A DNA stretch of 54,859 nucleotides from Alphaproteobacteria bacterium (GCA_018971835.1 JAGWZW010000016.1:1-54859); one strand, 5' to 3'. Counted from the first letter of the stretch, positions 31,970 to 41,245 are shown. Notes: generated by a model from the letters alone, not told the origin. Made by a program: numbers and translations.

Positions 31970-32392
31970 TCAGCCGACGATTTCGAGGTCGGAGAAGAAG
32001 AACCTGATCTCGTTGGCCGCGGTTTCGGCCGCGTCGGAGCCGTGGACCGAATTGGCCTCGATCGATTCGGCGAAGTCCTTGCGGATGGTGCCCGGCGCCG
32101 CATTGGCCGGATTGGTGGCGCCCATCACTTCGCGGTTTCTGGCGACGGCGTTCTCGCCTTCCAGCACCTGCACCACCACCGGGCCCGAGGTCATGAAGGC
32201 CACCAGGCTGGCGTAGAACGGCCGCTCCTTGTGCACGGCGTAGAAAGCCTGGGCCTGGGCCGTGGAAAGCTGGAGCCGCTTGGAGGCCACCACGCGCAGG
32301 CCCGCCTTCTCGAAACGGTCGATAATGGCGCCGGTCAGGTTCCGCCGCGTGGCGTCCGGCTTGATGATGGAAAGCGTGCGCTCGATGGCCAT
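31970..32392 (-). CDS. ndk: Nucleoside diphosphate kinase
   Basis: A 140-aa enzyme balancing nucleoside triphosphate pools through a phospho-His intermediate. It opens with [14 protein letters not shown]; the active-site His is His117 in NSVHGSD, the same number as in E. coli. Length is standard. It is divergent from the ABC-F gene (106 bp) and probably co-transcribed with the SDR downstream. Confidence 0.98.
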   Translation of the reverse strand: MAIERTLSIIKPDATRRNLTGAIIDRFEKAGLRVVASKRLQLSTAQAQAFYAVHKERPFYASLVAFMTSGPVVVQVLEGENAVARNREVMGATNPANAAPGTIRKDFAESIEANSVHGSDAAETAANEIRFFFSDLEIVG

Positions 32393-32498
32393 GAAAAGCT
32401 CCGTTGGGGCGTTGACAGGTCTTGGGGAAAATCGCGCGCCTTATAGAAGCCACGCCGACGCTGGGCAAGCCGCGGAATTGTGCTAGACACCCGCCGCC

Positions 32499-34385
32499 AT
32501 GCTGACCATCGACGCCCTGACCTACCGCATCGCCGGCCGGGAAATCCTGTCCGGTGCCTCGGCGCGCCTGCCCGCCGGGCGGCGCATCGGCCTGGTGGGG
32601 CGCAACGGCGCGGGCAAGACCACGCTTTTCAAGCTGGTTCTGGGCCAGCTCCATGCCGATGGCGGGGAGATCTCCATGCCCACCGGCTGCCGCATCGGCG
32701 CGGTGGCCCAGGAGGTGCCGGCCGGCCCCACCAGCCTGCTCGATACGGTGCTGGCGGCCGACCCGGAGCGCCTCGCGCTTCTGGCCGAGGCCGAGCACGA
32801 GATCGACCCGCACCGGCTGGGCGACATCCACACGCGGCTCGACGCCATCGACGCCTATTCCGCCCCGGCGCGGGCCGCGGCGATCCTCGACGGCCTGGGC
32901 TTTCCGGCCGAGGACCAGCTCCGGCCCTGCGCCGAATTTTCCGGCGGCTGGCGCATGCGCGTGGCGCTGGCGGCGATCCTGTTCTCCGCGCCCGATCTGC
33001 TGCTGCTCGACGAGCCGACCAATTATCTCGACCTGGAAGGCGTCTTGTGGCTGGAGGATTACCTCAAGCGCTATCGCGGCAGTGTCATCATCATCAGCCA
33101 CGACCGCGACCTGCTCAACAGCGTGTGCGAGTTCATCCTGCATCTGGAGCACGCCAGGCTCACGCTCTACAGCGGCAATTACGACACCTTCAGCGAGACC
33201 CGGGCCCTGCGCCGCGCCAACGACCTGGCCTTCGCCAAGCGGCAGGAGGCGGCGCGCCAGCACATGCAGGCCTTCGTGGACCGCTTCCGCTACAAGGCCA
33301 GCAAGGCGCGGCAGGCGCAGAGCCGCCTGAAGATGCTGGAGAAGATGGAGCGCATCGACATCCCGCTGGACGAACACGTCGCGCCCATCCGCATCCCCAA
33401 GCCCGATCATGCCAGCCCGCCGCTGCTCACCCTCGAACGGGCATCGGTGGGTTACACGCCGGGCAGGCCCGTGCTCTCCAACATCTCGCTGCGCTTCGAT
33501 CCCGATGACCGCATCGCGCTCTTGGGCAAGAACGGCAACGGCAAATCGACGCTGGCGAAACTCCTGGCCGGAAAGCTGGGGGCGATGGCGGGCGAGGTGG
33601 TGCGCGCGCGCAAACTGATCCCCGGCTATTTCGCGCAGCACCAGTTGGAGGAACTGGACGGCGCCATCACGCCGATCCAGACGCTGGGCCGTTTCCGCCC
33701 CAAGCTCAGCGAACAGCAATTGCGCACGCAGCTCGGCGGCTTCGGGTTTTCCGCCGACAAGGCGACAACCAAGGTGGCCTCGCTTTCCGGTGGCGAGCGG
33801 GCGCGGCTGATGCTGGCGCTGGCGACGCTGGACAAGCCCAACCTGCTGATCCTCGACGAGCCGACCAACCATCTGGACATCGACGCGCGCGAAAATCTTC
33901 TCACCGCGCTCAACGATTTCGAGGGCGCAGTGGTGCTGGTGAGCCACGACCGCCGCCTGATCGAGGCCACGGCCGAGCGGCTGCTGCTGGTGGCGGGAGG
34001 CGGCGTCACACCCTTCGACGGCGACCTCGAAGATTATCGCCGCTTTCTGCTGGCGCGCGAGGAGCCGAAGGCCGCCGTCGTCAAGGAAGAAAAACTCTCG
34101 AAAGAAGAGGCCCGCCGCGCCGCCGCCGAACGGCGCAAGCAATTAAGGCCGCTCAAGGACAAGGCCGATCTGGAGGAACGCCAGGTCGAAGCGCTGAATG
34201 CGGAAATCCGCAAATACGATGCGGCGCTGGCCGACCCCCTGCTCTTCACGCGCGATCCGGCCAAGGGTAATGCCGTCTCCAAAAAGCGCGCCGAGGCGGT
34301 CAAGAAACTTGCTGCCGCCGAGGAGCGCTGGATGCGCGCGGCCGAAGCCTATGAATGCGCGATGGCGGAGGCGGAGATCGCCTAA
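32499..34385 (+). CDS. ABC-F family ATPase, YheS/Uup-like
   Basis: A 628-aa cytoplasmic protein with two ABC domains and no membrane spans; ABC-F proteins act on ribosomes. Walker A motifs GRNGAGKTT (near 34) and GKNGNGKST (near 345); signatures FSGGWRMR and LSGGERAR; both Walker B motifs read DEPTN.LD. The linker between the domains (about 240-300) has the charged arm (RFRYKASKARQAQSRLK), and a basic coiled-coil tail covers 530-628. The architecture is closest to YheS. Whether it aids translation or confers antibiotic protection cannot be told. Its stop is 8 bp from that of the convergent OmpA-like gene. Confidence 0.93.
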   Translation: MLTIDALTYRIAGREILSGASARLPAGRRIGLVGRNGAGKTTLFKLVLGQLHADGGEISMPTGCRIGAVAQEVPAGPTSLLDTVLAADPERLALLAEAEHEIDPHRLGDIHTRLDAIDAYSAPARAAAILDGLGFPAEDQLRPCAEFSGGWRMRVALAAILFSAPDLLLLDEPTNYLDLEGVLWLEDYLKRYRGSVIIISHDRDLLNSVCEFILHLEHARLTLYSGNYDTFSETRALRRANDLAFAKRQEAARQHMQAFVDRFRYKASKARQAQSRLKMLEKMERIDIPLDEHVAPIRIPKPDHASPPLLTLERASVGYTPGRPVLSNISLRFDPDDRIALLGKNGNGKSTLAKLLAGKLGAMAGEVVRARKLIPGYFAQHQLEELDGAITPIQTLGRFRPKLSEQQLRTQLGGFGFSADKATTKVASLSGGERARLMLALATLDKPNLLILDEPTNHLDIDARENLLTALNDFEGAVVLVSHDRRLIEATAERLLLVAGGGVTPFDGDLEDYRRFLLAREEPKAAVVKEEKLSKEEARRAAAERRKQLRPLKDKADLEERQVEALNAEIRKYDAALADPLLFTRDPAKGNAVSKKRAEAVKKLAAAEERWMRAAEAYECAMAEAEIA

Positions 34386-34393
34386 CCGGTCAT

Positions 34394-35035
34394 TCAGCCC
34401 TGCGCCGCGACGTGCGGCAGGATGCGGATTTCGACGCGGCGGTTGCGCGGCTCGTTGACATTGTCGCCAGTGGGAATGCGCAGATGCGTCTCGCCGTAGC
34501 CGCGCGGCGAAATGCGCGCCGGATTGATGCCCGCATCGACCAGTTCGTTCGCCACCGCTTCGGCACGGGCCTGCGACAGCTTCAAGTTTAAATCCGCGCT
34601 GCCGGTGGTGTCGGTATAGCCGTTCACTTCGATCAGCGTCCGGTCGTAACGGCGCAGCACCCCGGCCACCGCTTCGATGGTGGTGGCGGCGGCCGGCGAA
34701 ATCGCCCGGGAGCCGGCGCGGAAGAGGATATCGCTGCGCAGGTTGAGCACGATGTCGTTGCCGATGCGCGCCACCCGCACCGCGCGCAAATTCCGGCGCA
34801 GGTCCATCTCCTGGCCGTCCATGTAGGGGCCGACCATGTTGTCGGCGAGCACGCCGACCGGGCCGCTGGGCGCCGCGCGATGAACGGCGACAGCGCCGTG
34901 GGGCCGGGGCAGCGGGTTGGCACCGGCCGTAGCCCCGGTTTCCGGGTGCTGTTCGCTTGGATAATAGGGTCTTGGGGTCTGGCAGCCCGTCAGCATCAGG
35001 CCCGCCGCGACCATCAGAAGCGCGATTTTGTTCAT
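34394..35035 (-). CDS. OmpA-family lipoprotein
   Basis: A 213-aa outer-membrane lipoprotein. The ATG at 35035 has AAGGAG nine bases upstream and opens a lipoprotein signal (MNKIALLMVAAGLMLTGC, Cys18). The C-terminal OmpA-like domain (about 105-210) binds peptidoglycan: LIEVNGYTDTTGS, LSQARAEAVANELV and NRRVEIRI are the family hallmarks. It resembles Pal but lacks a visible tol neighbourhood, so I do not call it pal. Confidence 0.9.
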   Translation of the reverse strand: MNKIALLMVAAGLMLTGCQTPRPYYPSEQHPETGATAGANPLPRPHGAVAVHRAAPSGPVGVLADNMVGPYMDGQEMDLRRNLRAVRVARIGNDIVLNLRSDILFRAGSRAISPAAATTIEAVAGVLRRYDRTLIEVNGYTDTTGSADLNLKLSQARAEAVANELVDAGINPARISPRGYGETHLRIPTGDNVNEPRNRRVEIRILPHVAAQG

Positions 35036-35173
35036 GGGACAACTCCTTACCGGCAACAAACAGATTCGCGCCTCCCGCCAGACCCTATTTAGGCAAAGAC
35101 GGGGTTTGCCGTCACCCCGTCCGGCGCTCTATGACTCCCGAGATCGCAATTTTCGCATTCAGGAGAAGTCGTC

Positions 35174-35941
35174 ATGGATTTATTCGATCTGAGCGGCAAG
35201 GTGGCGCTGGTCACCGGCTCGACCAAGGGCATCGGCGAAGCCATCGTCCGGCGCATGGCCGAGCACGGGGCCAAGGTGGTGGTTTCCAGCCGCAAGGCCG
35301 ACGCCTGCGAAAAGGTGGCCGCCGAAATCAACCAGGCCCGCGGCGCGCTGGTGGCCGCGCCCATCGCCGCCAACATCAACTACAAGGAACAGCTCCAGAT
35401 GCTCGTGGCCAAGACCCGCGAGGCCTGGGGCAAGATCGACATCCTGGTCTGCAACGCCGCGCTCAATCCTTACTACGGGCCGCAGATGGAGATTCCTGAC
35501 GACGTCTTCGACAAGGTCATGGCCGCCAACATCCGCTCCAACCACTGGCTCAGCCAGCTCGTGCTGCCAGAGATGGTGGAGCGCAAGGACGGCGCGATCA
35601 TCATCGTCTCCTCGATCGGGGGCCTGCGCGGCTCGCCGGTGATCGGCGCCTATTGCATCTCCAAGGCGGCGGATATGCAGCTCGCCCGCAACATCGCGGT
35701 GGAATACGGCCCGCACAACATCCGCGCCAACTGCATCGCGCCCGGCCTGGTGCGAACCGACTTCGCCCGCGCGCTGTGGGAAAACCCGGACACCTACAAG
35801 GCCACCACCTCCCGCGCGCCGCTTCGCCGCATCGGCGAGCCGGACGAGATCGCCGGCGCGGCCATCTTCCTGGCTTCGAGGGCCGGCTCCTTTACCACCG
35901 GACAGACTCTTGTTTGCGACGGCGGCGTCACCATTTCATGA
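35174..35941 (+). CDS. Short-chain dehydrogenase/reductase
   Basis: A 255-aa classical SDR. TGSTKGIGE near residue 14 binds NAD(P); NAA, SSI and YCISK supply the Asn-Ser-Tyr-Lys tetrad; PLRRIGEPDEIAGAAIFLAS and GQTLVCDGG close the fold as in FabG-like enzymes. GGAG lies before the ATG. The cytochrome c gene follows 69 bp downstream and may be co-transcribed, suggesting an oxidation feeding the respiratory chain, but that link is speculative. Confidence 0.9.
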   Translation: MDLFDLSGKVALVTGSTKGIGEAIVRRMAEHGAKVVVSSRKADACEKVAAEINQARGALVAAPIAANINYKEQLQMLVAKTREAWGKIDILVCNAALNPYYGPQMEIPDDVFDKVMAANIRSNHWLSQLVLPEMVERKDGAIIIVSSIGGLRGSPVIGAYCISKAADMQLARNIAVEYGPHNIRANCIAPGLVRTDFARALWENPDTYKATTSRAPLRRIGEPDEIAGAAIFLASRAGSFTTGQTLVCDGGVTIS

Positions 35942-36010
35942 CGCAGGCTTCATGCACGGGCGCATAGCCCTTCCGCTAGTTTGAGATCGAACGACACCGG
36001 AGGGGCCCGC

Positions 36011-36898
36011 GTGCGCCTGAAACACAAGTTTGCCATTTTCCTGGCGCTGGTCGTGGCCGTGATCGCGCTGACGCTGTGGCGCGTCATGGCCGTCTCCAGC
36101 GGCATTCTGGAGAAGCACTATGCCCGGCCGGACAACCCGCTGGCCGTGCCGGTGGCGGGCGCCGACGTTAAGGATGGCGAGCGGCTGGCCCATATGGACG
36201 GCTGCTTCGCCTGCCACGGCCAACAGCTTACCGGCCGCGTGCTCTTCACCGGCCCGTTCGGCACCAAGCTGGTGGCGCCCAACCTCACGCGCGTCGTCCG
36301 CAAGCAAAGCGATGCCCAGCTCGCCACTGTTATCCGCTATGGCATCCGCCCTGATGGCACCACGCTCATCAACATGCCGAGCACGCGCTTCCTGGCCAGC
36401 TCGGACCAGGACATCGCCGCCATCATCGCCTATCTGCGCACGCTGCAGCCGCTGCCGGACGCCACGCCCGCCAGCAGCTGGGGGCTGGGCGGCCGCGTCC
36501 TGCTCGCCATGCATTTCTTCCGTGTGACGGCGGAGAGCACCAATACGACGATGCGGGGCCCTCGCCTGACGCCGACCGAGCCGATGGCGCTCGGCCGCTA
36601 TCTCACGCAGTCGCAATGCGCCGCCTGCCACGGCAGGAACCTGAAGGGCGATCCGGAGGAATCCTCGCCGGATCTGCGCTTCTCGCTCAAGCACTACTCA
36701 CAAGACGTGTTCGAGCGCTTCTTCACCACCGGCGTGGGCCGCAGGGGCCACGGCACAAGAGTGATGACCCCCCTCATCAAGAGCCAGTTCCATTATCTGA
36801 CCGGAGCCGACGTGGACGCCCTCTACCGTTATCTGAGCCTGCCGGCCGGCGCGGTCACCTCCATGACGCCAGCCACGGCACAGTCGCCGCACGCCTGA
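36011..36898 (+). CDS. Membrane-anchored diheme cytochrome c
   Basis: A 295-aa periplasmic electron carrier with an uncleaved-looking N-terminal span (residues 6-26). Two c-type heme sites: C65-F-A-C68-H69 and C203-A-A-C206-H207, each starting a cytochrome c domain; NMPSTRFLASSDQDIAAIIAYLR and VMTPLIKSQFHYLTGADVDALYRYL carry the likely Met ligands. The start is GTG at 36011, with GGAGGGG upstream; the frame continues to a TTG at 35981 without a ribosome site. This two-domain layout is typical of dehydrogenase-linked cytochromes. Confidence 0.9.
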   Translation: MRLKHKFAIFLALVVAVIALTLWRVMAVSSGILEKHYARPDNPLAVPVAGADVKDGERLAHMDGCFACHGQQLTGRVLFTGPFGTKLVAPNLTRVVRKQSDAQLATVIRYGIRPDGTTLINMPSTRFLASSDQDIAAIIAYLRTLQPLPDATPASSWGLGGRVLLAMHFFRVTAESTNTTMRGPRLTPTEPMALGRYLTQSQCAACHGRNLKGDPEESSPDLRFSLKHYSQDVFERFFTTGVGRRGHGTRVMTPLIKSQFHYLTGADVDALYRYLSLPAGAVTSMTPATAQSPHA

Positions 36899-36900
36899 CG

Positions 36901-36937
36901 GACGGCCTTGCCGTCGGCATTTGCACCGCGCAAATGC
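36901..36937 (+). terminator. Two consecutive hairpins after the cytochrome c gene
   Basis: Directly after the stop codon GACGG/CCGTC (36901-36915) and then an 8-bp stem GCATTTGC/GCAAATGC (36917-36937) can form. No T-run follows, so termination, if any, would not be the classic intrinsic type. Confidence 0.4.
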
Positions 36938-37002
36938 GGCCGCATGTCCTTGGAAAATCGGCCCTTTCAAAGCCGAACGGCCCGGCCGCGCGGTGAGAAC
37001 TT

Positions 37003-37026
37003 TATATTAGAATCTTTTACATTAGA
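37003..37026 (+). promoter_or_regulatory. AT-rich direct repeat upstream of an exported-protein gene
   Basis: TATATTAGA and TACATTAGA recur with a 15-bp period in a markedly AT-rich stretch (about 36995-37060), some 140 bp upstream of the gene at 37163. A direct-repeat binding site for an activator would fit; no known consensus is matched. Confidence 0.3.
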
Positions 37027-37162
37027 GAAATGAAATGTTTCTGTTACAGTTCCCTTGGTCCCTTGGGAGCGTACCAGAACGAGATGAACCGGCAGCCGGA
37101 GGGACACAATCACCAATAGCGATTTCGCAAACGCGAATTCCAGAAAATATCGGGAGGAATCG

Positions 37163-38119
37163 ATGTGCGTCGGCAAATCCGTGAAGTTCGTTCTGGCTGC
37201 GATGTTGTTTGCAGCCTCGTGTGCGTCGGCCCAGGCCGCCGATCTGCTCAAGCCTTATGTCCTCGCCGCCACCACGACGACCGGCACTGTCGCCTCGGTA
37301 ACCGACGAGGTGAAAGCCAAGCTCACTGGCGCCGGTTTTAAGATCGTCGGCTCTTATTCGCCATTCGACGGAGCCAATGTCATCGTCGTCACCAACGATG
37401 TCCTGCTGAAGGCTGCTGCCTCGTCGGACCGCGGCGGTTATCTGGCGCCCGAGCGCGTCACCATCACCAAGCAGTATGGCAACGGCAAGGGCGTCGCCTT
37501 CAATCCGGCCAATGCCGATATCCAGGTGGCGTTCACCAATCCGGTCTATTGGGCCGCCGCTTACCGCGTGACCGCAGACGTCTCCGCGGTGAAGGCCGCG
37601 CTCGTCGCGGCCCTGGGAGACAAACAGGAATACGGCTCGTTCTACGACTACAAGAACGGCATCTCCGCTGGCGATCTCAAAGATTATCGCTACATGATTT
37701 TCATGGAGGAATTCACCGACCCGAGCGATCTGGGAAGCTTTGCCGATCACGGCGCCGCGGTGAAGGCGGTCGAGGCGGGGCTTGCGGCCCATGCCGGCGG
37801 CACCAGCGAGGTCTATCGCATCGATATCCCTGGCACGCAGGAAACGGTGTTCGGCGTCGCGCTGACCCAGGGATGCAGCGCCGATGCGCACATCATGAAG
37901 GCCGTCGACATGGGCCCGCTCCACAACACCGGCTATGCGCCTTATGAAATCCTCGTCGATGGCAAGCACGCCGAGGCGCTTTACGCCCGCTTCCGCATCG
38001 CGATTTCCTACCTGGGCCTGCCGATGGTGTCCAACCCGACTGGCGGCACGTTCATGGATATCATGTGCGCACCGCATGCGATCGCGCATGCGCTGACGGC
38101 TGCCGCCGGCAAGAAGTAG
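37163..38119 (+). CDS. Exported protein of unknown function (weakly DUF302-like)
   Basis: A 318-aa protein with a signal peptide (VKFVLAAMLFAASCASAQA) and GGGAGGAATCG before the ATG. The mature part shows two halves: TDEVKAKLTGAGFKIVGSY near residue 48 and VFGVALTQGCSADAHIMKAVDMGPLHNTGYAPYEILV near 233. The second half vaguely recalls DUF302 proteins, but the match is too weak to assign. A strong terminator follows. It sits at the head of a group of exported proteins (37163-41245). Confidence 0.75.
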   Translation: MCVGKSVKFVLAAMLFAASCASAQAADLLKPYVLAATTTTGTVASVTDEVKAKLTGAGFKIVGSYSPFDGANVIVVTNDVLLKAAASSDRGGYLAPERVTITKQYGNGKGVAFNPANADIQVAFTNPVYWAAAYRVTADVSAVKAALVAALGDKQEYGSFYDYKNGISAGDLKDYRYMIFMEEFTDPSDLGSFADHGAAVKAVEAGLAAHAGGTSEVYRIDIPGTQETVFGVALTQGCSADAHIMKAVDMGPLHNTGYAPYEILVDGKHAEALYARFRIAISYLGLPMVSNPTGGTFMDIMCAPHAIAHALTAAAGKK

Positions 38120-38132
38120 ACACGGCAAAACG

Positions 38133-38160
38133 AAAGCCCCGGCATTGCGGCCGGGGCTTT
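38133..38160. terminator. Intrinsic terminator, probably bidirectional
   Basis: An 11-bp perfect stem, AAAGCCCCGGC with GCCGGGGCTTT, and an ATTGCG loop. It lies between the convergent genes at 37163 and 38183, and can supply a short T-run in both directions. Confidence 0.85.
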
Positions 38161-38182
38161 GCATTTGCTCCTGCGGGTGCGA

Positions 38183-38485
38183 TCAGCGGTGATCGTGACC
38201 GTCGTGATGATCGCCGCCGTGATGATCACCGCCGTGGCCGCGGTCGCCATGATCGCCGCCACGCTGATCGCCGCCGCGATTGTTGCCATCCTGCCAGCCG
38301 GCATTGCGATGGTCGCCGCCATGACGGTCGCCGCCATGACCATCGCCGCCGCGATTGTCGCCGTGCCAGCCATTGTCGTGGTGATCGCCGCCCTGCCAGC
38401 CGCCATCGCGATGGTCGCCGCCACGCCAACCTTCGCCATGCCAGCCGCCGTCGCGATGATCGCCATCACGCCAGCCTTCACCATG
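38183..38485 (-). repeat. Minisatellite-like coding repeat
   Basis: DNA coding for the Gly/His/Asp tail repeats imperfectly with short units (variants of CATGATCGCCGCC and of GCCATCGCGATGGTCGCCGCC). Such runs expand and contract by slippage, so tail length may vary between strains. The pattern keeps the reading frame and is not a CRISPR array. Confidence 0.6.
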
Positions 38486-38893
38486 CCACCAGCGGTCGTG
38501 ATCGTGGCGGAAGCCGTGGCGCTCATAATAGGAATAACCCAGCGCAGGGCCGTAACGATAATGGCCCCACCAGCGCGGACGCGGGCCCTCCCACTCGTCG
38601 CGGTGCCAGCCGCCATGCACCCAGTACCAGTAATCGCCGTCGATCATGCGGTAATAGACCGGGCCGCGAAACCACATGCCATCGTAATAGACCGGGCCGT
38701 AATAGACGGGATAGCCCCAATAGTCTTCGGGACAACCCCAGCGGTCGCAATAGCCTCCGCTCCCATAGGAGAAGCCGACGCCCGGCACGCCGATGCTGAT
38801 GGAAAAGCCGTCGGCTTGCGCCGGCGCCGATAGGAAGTACGCAGCCCCCGCCAGCGCCATCGCTGCTGCCGTAGTTTTGAAAAGCGATTTCAT
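38183..38893 (-). CDS. Exported Trp/Tyr/His/Gly-rich protein with C-terminal repeats
   Basis: A 236-aa protein with a signal peptide ending APAQA. The N-terminal mature part has an aromatic core (YWGYPVYYGPVYYDGMWFRG then GGWHRDEW) shared with the neighbour at 38990. The C-terminal ~105 residues are degenerate repeats of units like GGDHRDGGWHGEGWR, ending in a run of His, Asp and Gly. The many His and Asp could bind metal ions; this is inference. The family is common as YXYY-type hypothetical proteins but has no established role, to my knowledge. Confidence 0.8.
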   Translation of the reverse strand: MKSLFKTTAAAMALAGAAYFLSAPAQADGFSISIGVPGVGFSYGSGGYCDRWGCPEDYWGYPVYYGPVYYDGMWFRGPVYYRMIDGDYWYWVHGGWHRDEWEGPRPRWWGHYRYGPALGYSYYERHGFRHDHDRWWHGEGWRDGDHRDGGWHGEGWRGGDHRDGGWQGGDHHDNGWHGDNRGGDGHGGDRHGGDHRNAGWQDGNNRGGDQRGGDHGDRGHGGDHHGGDHHDGHDHR

Positions 38894-38989
38894 GTCCTGC
38901 CTCTCATGATCTGCCCTCTAGCACGGAACAGATTGCTGTCCGCGAGATGAACACCGTCTGAACCGATGATGGCAATGCGATGGCCACAC

Positions 38990-39559
38990 TCAACGATGAT
39001 GGCCGCCCCAACGGCTGCCGCCGTGACCGCCCCAATGGCCGCCACCGGAATGACCGCCACTGAAGTGGCCGACGCCGCCCCAATGCGCGCCGCCGCCGAA
39101 TTGGCCGCTGACATAATGACCGCCGCCGCGTTGCTGCCAGCGGATGCCGGCGGGCGCATGGCCGACGCGCACGTCGCGATGCCAGCCGTGATTCACCCAA
39201 TAGACTCGCTGGTGGTCGTCATCGTCCCAGCGATAATAGAGCGGACCGCGATACCAGGTGTCGCCCCAATAGAACGGGCCGTAATAGACCGGATAGCCGC
39301 AATAGCCCGGCGGCATGCCCCAGGGCGGGGGCACGTCGTAATAATCGTAAGAGGCGCAAGGATCGGCATAGCCGTAATAATCGTCGCCGTAATCGCCGTA
39401 ATACGGATAACCGTAATAGCCATCGTCGTCGTCATAGGCGGGAAACCCGAAGCCGAACGAGATGCCCACATCGGAATGCGCCGCCGCCGGTGCGACCAGC
39501 CCAAGCATCGCCGCAGCCGAGAAGGCCGCTGCCAATGCGAGTTTTCCCAGAGGTTTCAT
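38990..39559 (-). CDS. Exported Tyr/Gly/His-rich protein, paralog of 38183-38893
   Basis: A 189-aa protein with a signal peptide (AAFSAAAMLGLVAPAAA), preceded by GGAGGATAG nine bases before the ATG. The core YCGYPVYYGPFYWGDTWYRG and VNHGWHRDVR matches the downstream paralog almost motif for motif. It begins with an acidic Tyr/Asp-rich stretch (DDDDGYYGYPYYGDYGDDYY) and ends in Gly/His/Trp-rich sequence without clear repeats. The two genes lie 96 bp apart on one strand, so probably one transcript from a tandem duplication. Confidence 0.78.
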   Translation of the reverse strand: MKPLGKLALAAAFSAAAMLGLVAPAAAHSDVGISFGFGFPAYDDDDGYYGYPYYGDYGDDYYGYADPCASYDYYDVPPPWGMPPGYCGYPVYYGPFYWGDTWYRGPLYYRWDDDDHQRVYWVNHGWHRDVRVGHAPAGIRWQQRGGGHYVSGQFGGGAHWGGVGHFSGGHSGGGHWGGHGGSRWGGHHR

Positions 39560-39708
39560 CGCTCTATCCTCCGATTACCCGAATGCCAGCCTGCAATCTG
39601 AAACCCGCCGCCTGAACCGCAGATGAACAGAATATCCTGCCAGACCGCGGCGCGTTTCATTCAGCCCTTGCCTGGTCATGGCTTTACCTCCAATGCTCAC
39701 GGTCCCGC

Positions 39709-40542
39709 ATGACCGCGCTCACCCTCATCCTCGTTTCCGCTGTTGTCCACGCCGTCGTCAACATCCTGACGAAGCAGGCGGACGACAAATATGCCATGCG
39801 CTTGCTGATCGGAGTGTTCTCGGCGGTGCTGGTGGCGCCGGCGCTGTTCTTCGTGCCCTTGCCGCGGGGCTTGGCGCTGGAGCTCTTGACCGGCACCACC
39901 TTCGTGCATGCCGCTTACGAATGGCTGCTGGTCCGCTCTTATGAGAGTTCGGCGTTTTCGGCCGTCTATCCAGTGGCGCGCGGCACCGGGCCGCTGTTCA
40001 CGGCGCTGGGCGTGATCCTGGTGCTCGGCCAGCACCCGCCGGAGATCGAACTTCTCGGCATCGCGCTGGTGTGCGGCGGGGTGATCGCGCTGGGACTTTC
40101 GCACCGCGCCACGGAAGGCGCCAGGGCGGGCCTCACCTTCGCGCTCGCCACTGGCTTCACCATCGGCTGCTACACGGTGATCGATGCTTCAGGCGTGCGC
40201 GCCGCGGCCGATCCCTTCACCTATGTCTTGTGGTTCTTCGTGGCGCACGGCGCTGCGGTCCTGACCACCGCGCCCGCCATCCGCGGCCGCGCCGTGCTGA
40301 TCGAGGCACAGAAACAATGGCGTCTCGGCGTCGGAGTGGCCGCGCTCTCGATCACCACCTATGGCGCGGCGATGCTGGCCTATCGGCTCGGCGCCACCGC
40401 GCAACTGGCTGCCCTGCGCGAGACCAGCGTGCTGTTCGGCGCGCTGTTCGCGGTGATCGTGCTGCACGAAACCATGACCCTGCGGCGCTGGCTGGCGGCC
40501 GGCGTGATCGTGCTGGGCGCGCTGCTGCTGCAGGCGGGCTGA
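39709..40542 (+). CDS. EamA/DMT-family permease
   Basis: A 277-aa inner-membrane protein with about ten spans in two similar halves, as in drug/metabolite exporters: ESSAFSAVYPVARGTGPLFTAL in the first and RETSVLFGALFAVIVLHETM in the second are the typical EamA re-entrant blocks. The substrate is unknown. It is divergent from the exported-protein pair (149 bp) and points toward the Met-rich protein gene 130 bp downstream. Confidence 0.88.
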   Translation: MTALTLILVSAVVHAVVNILTKQADDKYAMRLLIGVFSAVLVAPALFFVPLPRGLALELLTGTTFVHAAYEWLLVRSYESSAFSAVYPVARGTGPLFTALGVILVLGQHPPEIELLGIALVCGGVIALGLSHRATEGARAGLTFALATGFTIGCYTVIDASGVRAAADPFTYVLWFFVAHGAAVLTTAPAIRGRAVLIEAQKQWRLGVGVAALSITTYGAAMLAYRLGATAQLAALRETSVLFGALFAVIVLHETMTLRRWLAAGVIVLGALLLQAG

Positions 40543-40672
40543 CGATCCCGGCCGCATGGCGCCGCGATCACGATTGGTCGAGCGCCCCGCCGGTCTTGAT
40601 CCGGCGCAAACGGCCAGCAGTGTATTCTTCTAGGATAGCGGCCCGCAGCCCTGCTTTCGAAGGAGAGACTTC

Positions 40673-41245
40673 ATGAAGGCGCAGCTTCTTTCGCTAGGAT
40701 TTGCCGCCGCTTTGGCCCTGACATCGGCCCCGGCGGTCCTCGCGCAGCCGGCCTCGCAAGACCAGACCACCATGCGGCCGGGCATGGGCCCCGGAATGGG
40801 GCGCGGCATGGGGCGCGGCATGTCGCAAGGCGTGTGCCGCGGCGGCATGATGGGCGGAGGCATGATGGGCGGCCTGTTCGGCATGGGCATGATGCACCAT
40901 CCCGACGGCACGCTGGCCTATCTGAAGGCCGAACTGAAAATCACTGGCCAGCAGGAAAAGGCCTGGGACGCCTTTGCCACCACGATGCGCGCCGATGCCG
41001 ACACGATGCGCGCGGCGATGCAGTCCAACATGAAAGCCGGCTGGCCGAAGACGCTGGCCGAACGGCTCGACCGTCAGGAAGCGATGATGACCACGCATCT
41101 GCAATCGCTGCGTGACACCAAAAAGGCCCTGCTCGCCCTCAACGACGCGCTCGACGCCGCGCAGAAGCAGAAACTCGACGACATGGCCATGCCCTGCCAG
41201 GGCGGCGGCATGGGACAAGGCATGGGCTGGGGGCGCTGGCAGTAG
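40673..41245 (+). CDS. Met-rich periplasmic Spy/CpxP-like (LTxxQ) protein
   Basis: A 190-aa exported protein: signal peptide to about residue 24, then a low-complexity Met/Gly-rich stretch ([10 protein letters not shown] and [18 protein letters not shown]), a helical domain starting [19 protein letters not shown], where ITGQQ fits the LTxxQ motif, and a Met-rich tail. Spy/CpxP proteins are periplasmic chaperones or stress sensors, and Met/His runs of this kind often bind Cu(I) or Ag(I); both ideas are inference. GGAGAG lies before the ATG. Confidence 0.8.
   Translation: MKAQLLSLGFAAALALTSAPAVLAQPASQDQTTMRPGMGPGMGRGMGRGMSQGVCRGGMMGGGMMGGLFGMGMMHHPDGTLAYLKAELKITGQQEKAWDAFATTMRADADTMRAAMQSNMKAGWPKTLAERLDRQEAMMTTHLQSLRDTKKALLALNDALDAAQKQKLDDMAMPCQGGGMGQGMGWGRWQ

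Noticed and set aside
38183-38485. CRISPR-like repeat array
   Set aside because: Repeats are short, imperfect, without unique spacers, and keep one reading frame with a signal peptide upstream; no cas gene is present.
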